DNA of 64,000 nucleotides from the NCBI GenBank assembly GCA_019116365.1, contig DXBT01000032.1, positions 176,921 through 240,920 on the forward strand, read 5' to 3'. The notes beneath the pieces are model-generated. The model did no database searches. It saw nothing but the letters and a program-made list of their open reading frames with translations, and had not been told where the DNA came from. How positions within the stretch are numbered: the stretch's first letter is position 1; every line of letters starts with the position of its first letter. Shown in pieces: positions 62,422 through 64,000 of this stretch. Source of the DNA: Barnesiella merdipullorum. Lineage in GTDB: Bacteria > Bacteroidota > Bacteroidia > Bacteroidales > Barnesiellaceae. The translations under genes and the position numbers were made by a program.

Positions 62422-63188
62422 TTGAGTTTCTCTATATTAAAGATAGGACCTTCTTTACATACACACACATGCCCCTCGACTGTGTCTTCTACACAGCAGA
62501 GGCAGGCACCTACGCCACAAGCCATCGTATTCTCGAGCGATACCTCGCAAAAGAGTCCATGCTCACGCGCATATCGGGCCACGGCTACCATCATGGGTTT
62601 AGGGCCGCACACATACAACCGGTCGAAGTGCTGCTCGAGTATCGAGTGTTGAGTCACAAAACCTTTTTCACCTCGCGAGCCATCTTCGGTCGAGATGGAG
62701 ACCTCGCCCAACTGACAAAATTGGTCGTACTGCAACAAGTCTTTATCACTGCGGAACCCCAACAGGAAATGGGGCGTATAGCCCTTTTCCTTCAGGTATT
62801 TGCCCCAATAGAGCATGGGGGCTATGCCCACACCGCCACCTACAAGCAAAAGCTTTTCGGTCGGATTCTCGGGAAGTGTAAAGGTGTTGCCCAGCGGCAG
62901 AACCAAATTCAAGATTTCACCTGCCTGCATGCCGCATAACGTGCGGGTACCTTCGCCGGCTATCCGAATAAGTAGCCACAACTCATTCTGGGTATAATCG
63001 ACAAAATTGATCGATATAGGACGCCTTAGGAAGGTGCTGGGGGAACGATCGACCCGTACCTCGACAAACTGCCCCGGCAACATCTCGGGTAACGGCTGGC
63101 CATCGGCTGGCGTCAACTTCAAGAGTGCATAGTTGTCGTGCAACTTCACATTCTCGGTGATTCGAAAATCAAGGACATATTTTTTCAT
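62409..63188 (-). CDS. pyrK: Dihydroorotate dehydrogenase electron-transfer subunit
   Basis: FAD and [2Fe-2S] protein of 259 residues that passes electrons from PyrD to NAD+. FAD motif RRPISINFVDYT, NAD motif LLVGGGVGIAPMLYWGKYL, and the C-terminal iron-sulfur Cys cluster in MACGVGACLCCVEDTVEGHVCVC. First gene of pyrK-pyrD. The leader of about 87 bases between the promoter (63280-63310) and the ATG contains a CGCA-TGG-TGCG hairpin near 63245-63255, which could control expression but is unproven. Confidence 0.94.
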   Translation of the reverse strand: MKKYVLDFRITENVKLHDNYALLKLTPADGQPLPEMLPGQFVEVRVDRSPSTFLRRPISINFVDYTQNELWLLIRIAGEGTRTLCGMQAGEILNLVLPLGNTFTLPENPTEKLLLVGGGVGIAPMLYWGKYLKEKGYTPHFLLGFRSDKDLLQYDQFCQLGEVSISTEDGSRGEKGFVTQHSILEQHFDRLYVCGPKPMMVAVARYAREHGLFCEVSLENTMACGVGACLCCVEDTVEGHVCVCKEGPIFNIEKLKWQI

Positions 63189-63279
63189 AAATCTATTTTA
63201 CTTGCAAAAACCAGAATTACCAACTGCCGTAGCAGCTATTCCCGCACCATGCGAGAAATCGGGATTGCATTACCGTTTG

Positions 63280-63310
63280 CAAAGGTAGTGAAAGGTGTGT
63301 GTAGAGACAA
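63280..63310 (-). promoter_or_regulatory. Promoter of pyrK-pyrD
   Basis: On the minus strand: TTG (63310-63308), 20-base spacer, TACCTTTG (63287-63280). About 87 bases of leader precede the ATG. Confidence 0.6.
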
Positions 63311-63357
63311 GTGAAAACCGAGTTTTCAATTGGCCCTATCTTTTATCATGCCAACTT

Positions 63358-63915
63358 TCAGGCGAGATGGTCGGGCGAAAAGCTCTCGAAGGTATTGTCG
63401 GAGTAAAAAATCATGATTTTCACCACCCGTTTGTTTTTCTCGCCTGCCAAGTGTGTGTTATTATTAAAGCTGTTTTGAGCGTTTATCCGTTCATTTCCAA
63501 GTTTATCGACTGTATCGAAACGTCGATTTGACTCATTTCCCTTCGCATATTTAGACTCTGCCGTACCCTCGGTCACATTTACGCGGCTCTCGTTGTCGAA
63601 TAACGACAGGAAAGGGTCGGTATTTTCCATCGATAAGCGAGGCTCTTCGTCTTGCTCTTCGGGCGAGCCGGTTGCAGAACCCGAAAGTATAGGGCCACTT
63701 CCATATAACAGCCAATAAATAGAGAGGTCGGGGTACGTGGCATGAATTTTACCGATAGTCGAGATGCTGATCTTTTGGTTGCGACCACCCAGAATCTGCG
63801 ACATCGATGAACGTTGTATCCCGGTGTTATCGGCAAACTGGGTAATGGTTATACCCAAAGATTCGATAAACTGTTTTATTCGTCCGGCAACAGCCGTAGT
63901 TTCATCTTCCCCCAT
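63358..63915 (-). CDS. XRE-family transcriptional regulator
   Basis: DNA-binding protein of 185 residues. The N-terminal XRE helix-turn-helix is clear: RIKQFIESLGITITQFADNT, IQRSSMSQILGGRNQKIS, and TIGKIHATYPDLSIYWLLYG (about 12-70). The rest is acidic and Asn-rich (GSPEEQDEEPRLS; NSFNNNTHLAGEKNKRVVKIMIFYSD) with no enzymatic motif, possibly a dimer or sensor part. This architecture recurs in Bacteroidales as a stand-alone regulator; targets are unknown. Its own promoter is covered by a 20-base palindrome (63944-63963), which implies autorepression. No phage or plasmid genes are adjacent, so a prophage repressor is unlikely. Confidence 0.82.
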   Translation of the reverse strand: MGEDETTAVAGRIKQFIESLGITITQFADNTGIQRSSMSQILGGRNQKISISTIGKIHATYPDLSIYWLLYGSGPILSGSATGSPEEQDEEPRLSMENTDPFLSLFDNESRVNVTEGTAESKYAKGNESNRRFDTVDKLGNERINAQNSFNNNTHLAGEKNKRVVKIMIFYSDNTFESFSPDHLA

Positions 63916-63943
63916 AGTAAAATAAAAATTTTATAAGATGATT

Positions 63944-63981
63944 TTTGTTACAAATGTAACAAACAGAATTTAGAATTCAAA
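63944..63981 (-). promoter_or_regulatory. Promoter with operator palindrome for the XRE gene
   Basis: On the minus strand: TTTG (63981-63978), 19-base spacer, TACATTTG (63958-63951). A palindrome with 9-base arms TTTGTTACA and TGTAACAAA around AA (63944-63963) covers the -7 box. A related ACAATTGTAAC lies at 63985-63995. Confidence 0.7.
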
Positions 63982-64000
63982 ATAACAATTGTAACGTTTT

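Noticed and set aside
1..64000. tRNA, rRNA, tmRNA, CRISPR, IS element or prophage
   Set aside because: I saw no cloverleaf with a TTC loop in the gaps, no transposase or integrase, no phage structural gene and no spaced repeat array.

Overview
The window looks like chromosomal DNA of a gut-type Bacteroidales bacterium, perhaps near Barnesiella or Coprobacter; the genus is an inference from gene families and layout. Three things point there. Many genes are preceded by the Bacteroidetes -7 box TAnnTTTG, sometimes with a -33 TTTG. Several proteins are Bacteroidales lipoproteins or carry a type IX secretion sorting domain. The gene pairings (DUF4827-glmM, perR-reverse rubrerythrin, mlaE-mlaF) fit the order. 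I see no rRNA, tRNA, CRISPR array, insertion sequence or prophage. Most of the window is core metabolism and housekeeping.

Layout. 0-9 kb: a lipoprotein and glmM face a secreted multidomain phosphoesterase. Then come a formate/nitrite-type channel and a two-gene pair (dipeptide epimerase plus NlpC/P60 peptidase) likely to process murein peptides. 9-14 kb: a tightly overlapping biotin operon read leftward (bioA, bioF, a bioG-bioC fusion, bioD), preceded by an unannotated 140-residue ORF whose stop overlaps the bioA start. 14-31 kb: a lipoprotein-murB-PhnP-like hydrolase run, an OPT transporter, mutS2, glnS, TPR and S1 proteins, rsmG and an LRR protein. 31-34 kb: the lipid/LPS transport ATPases mlaF, mlaE and lptB, and a CPBP protease.

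34.1-36.6 kb is the most accessory-looking stretch. It is AT-richer by eye and holds a 32-codon ORF, a predicted PD-(D/E)XK nuclease and an overlapping beta-CASP (RNase J-like) nuclease. I cannot assign this pair to a named system. 36.7-43 kb: hisH-hisA-hisF-hisIE, ftsE, lysC and lysA. 43-52 kb: perR-rubrerythrin with a PerR box on its promoter, lepA, nhaA, a lolC-type permease, an aminotransferase, smpB and an rRNA-type methyltransferase. 52-64 kb: a likely 6S-like structured RNA, a secreted TPR protein, gyrA, clpC, htpG, pyrD-pyrK and an XRE regulator that appears to repress itself.

The strongest non-coding signals are the candidate 6S RNA (about 52336-52500), two diverged copies of a promoter-bearing repeat (13984-14093 and 49812-49917), a perfect 17-bp inverted repeat at 8907-8978, and operator palindromes lying on the promoters of perR and of the XRE gene.
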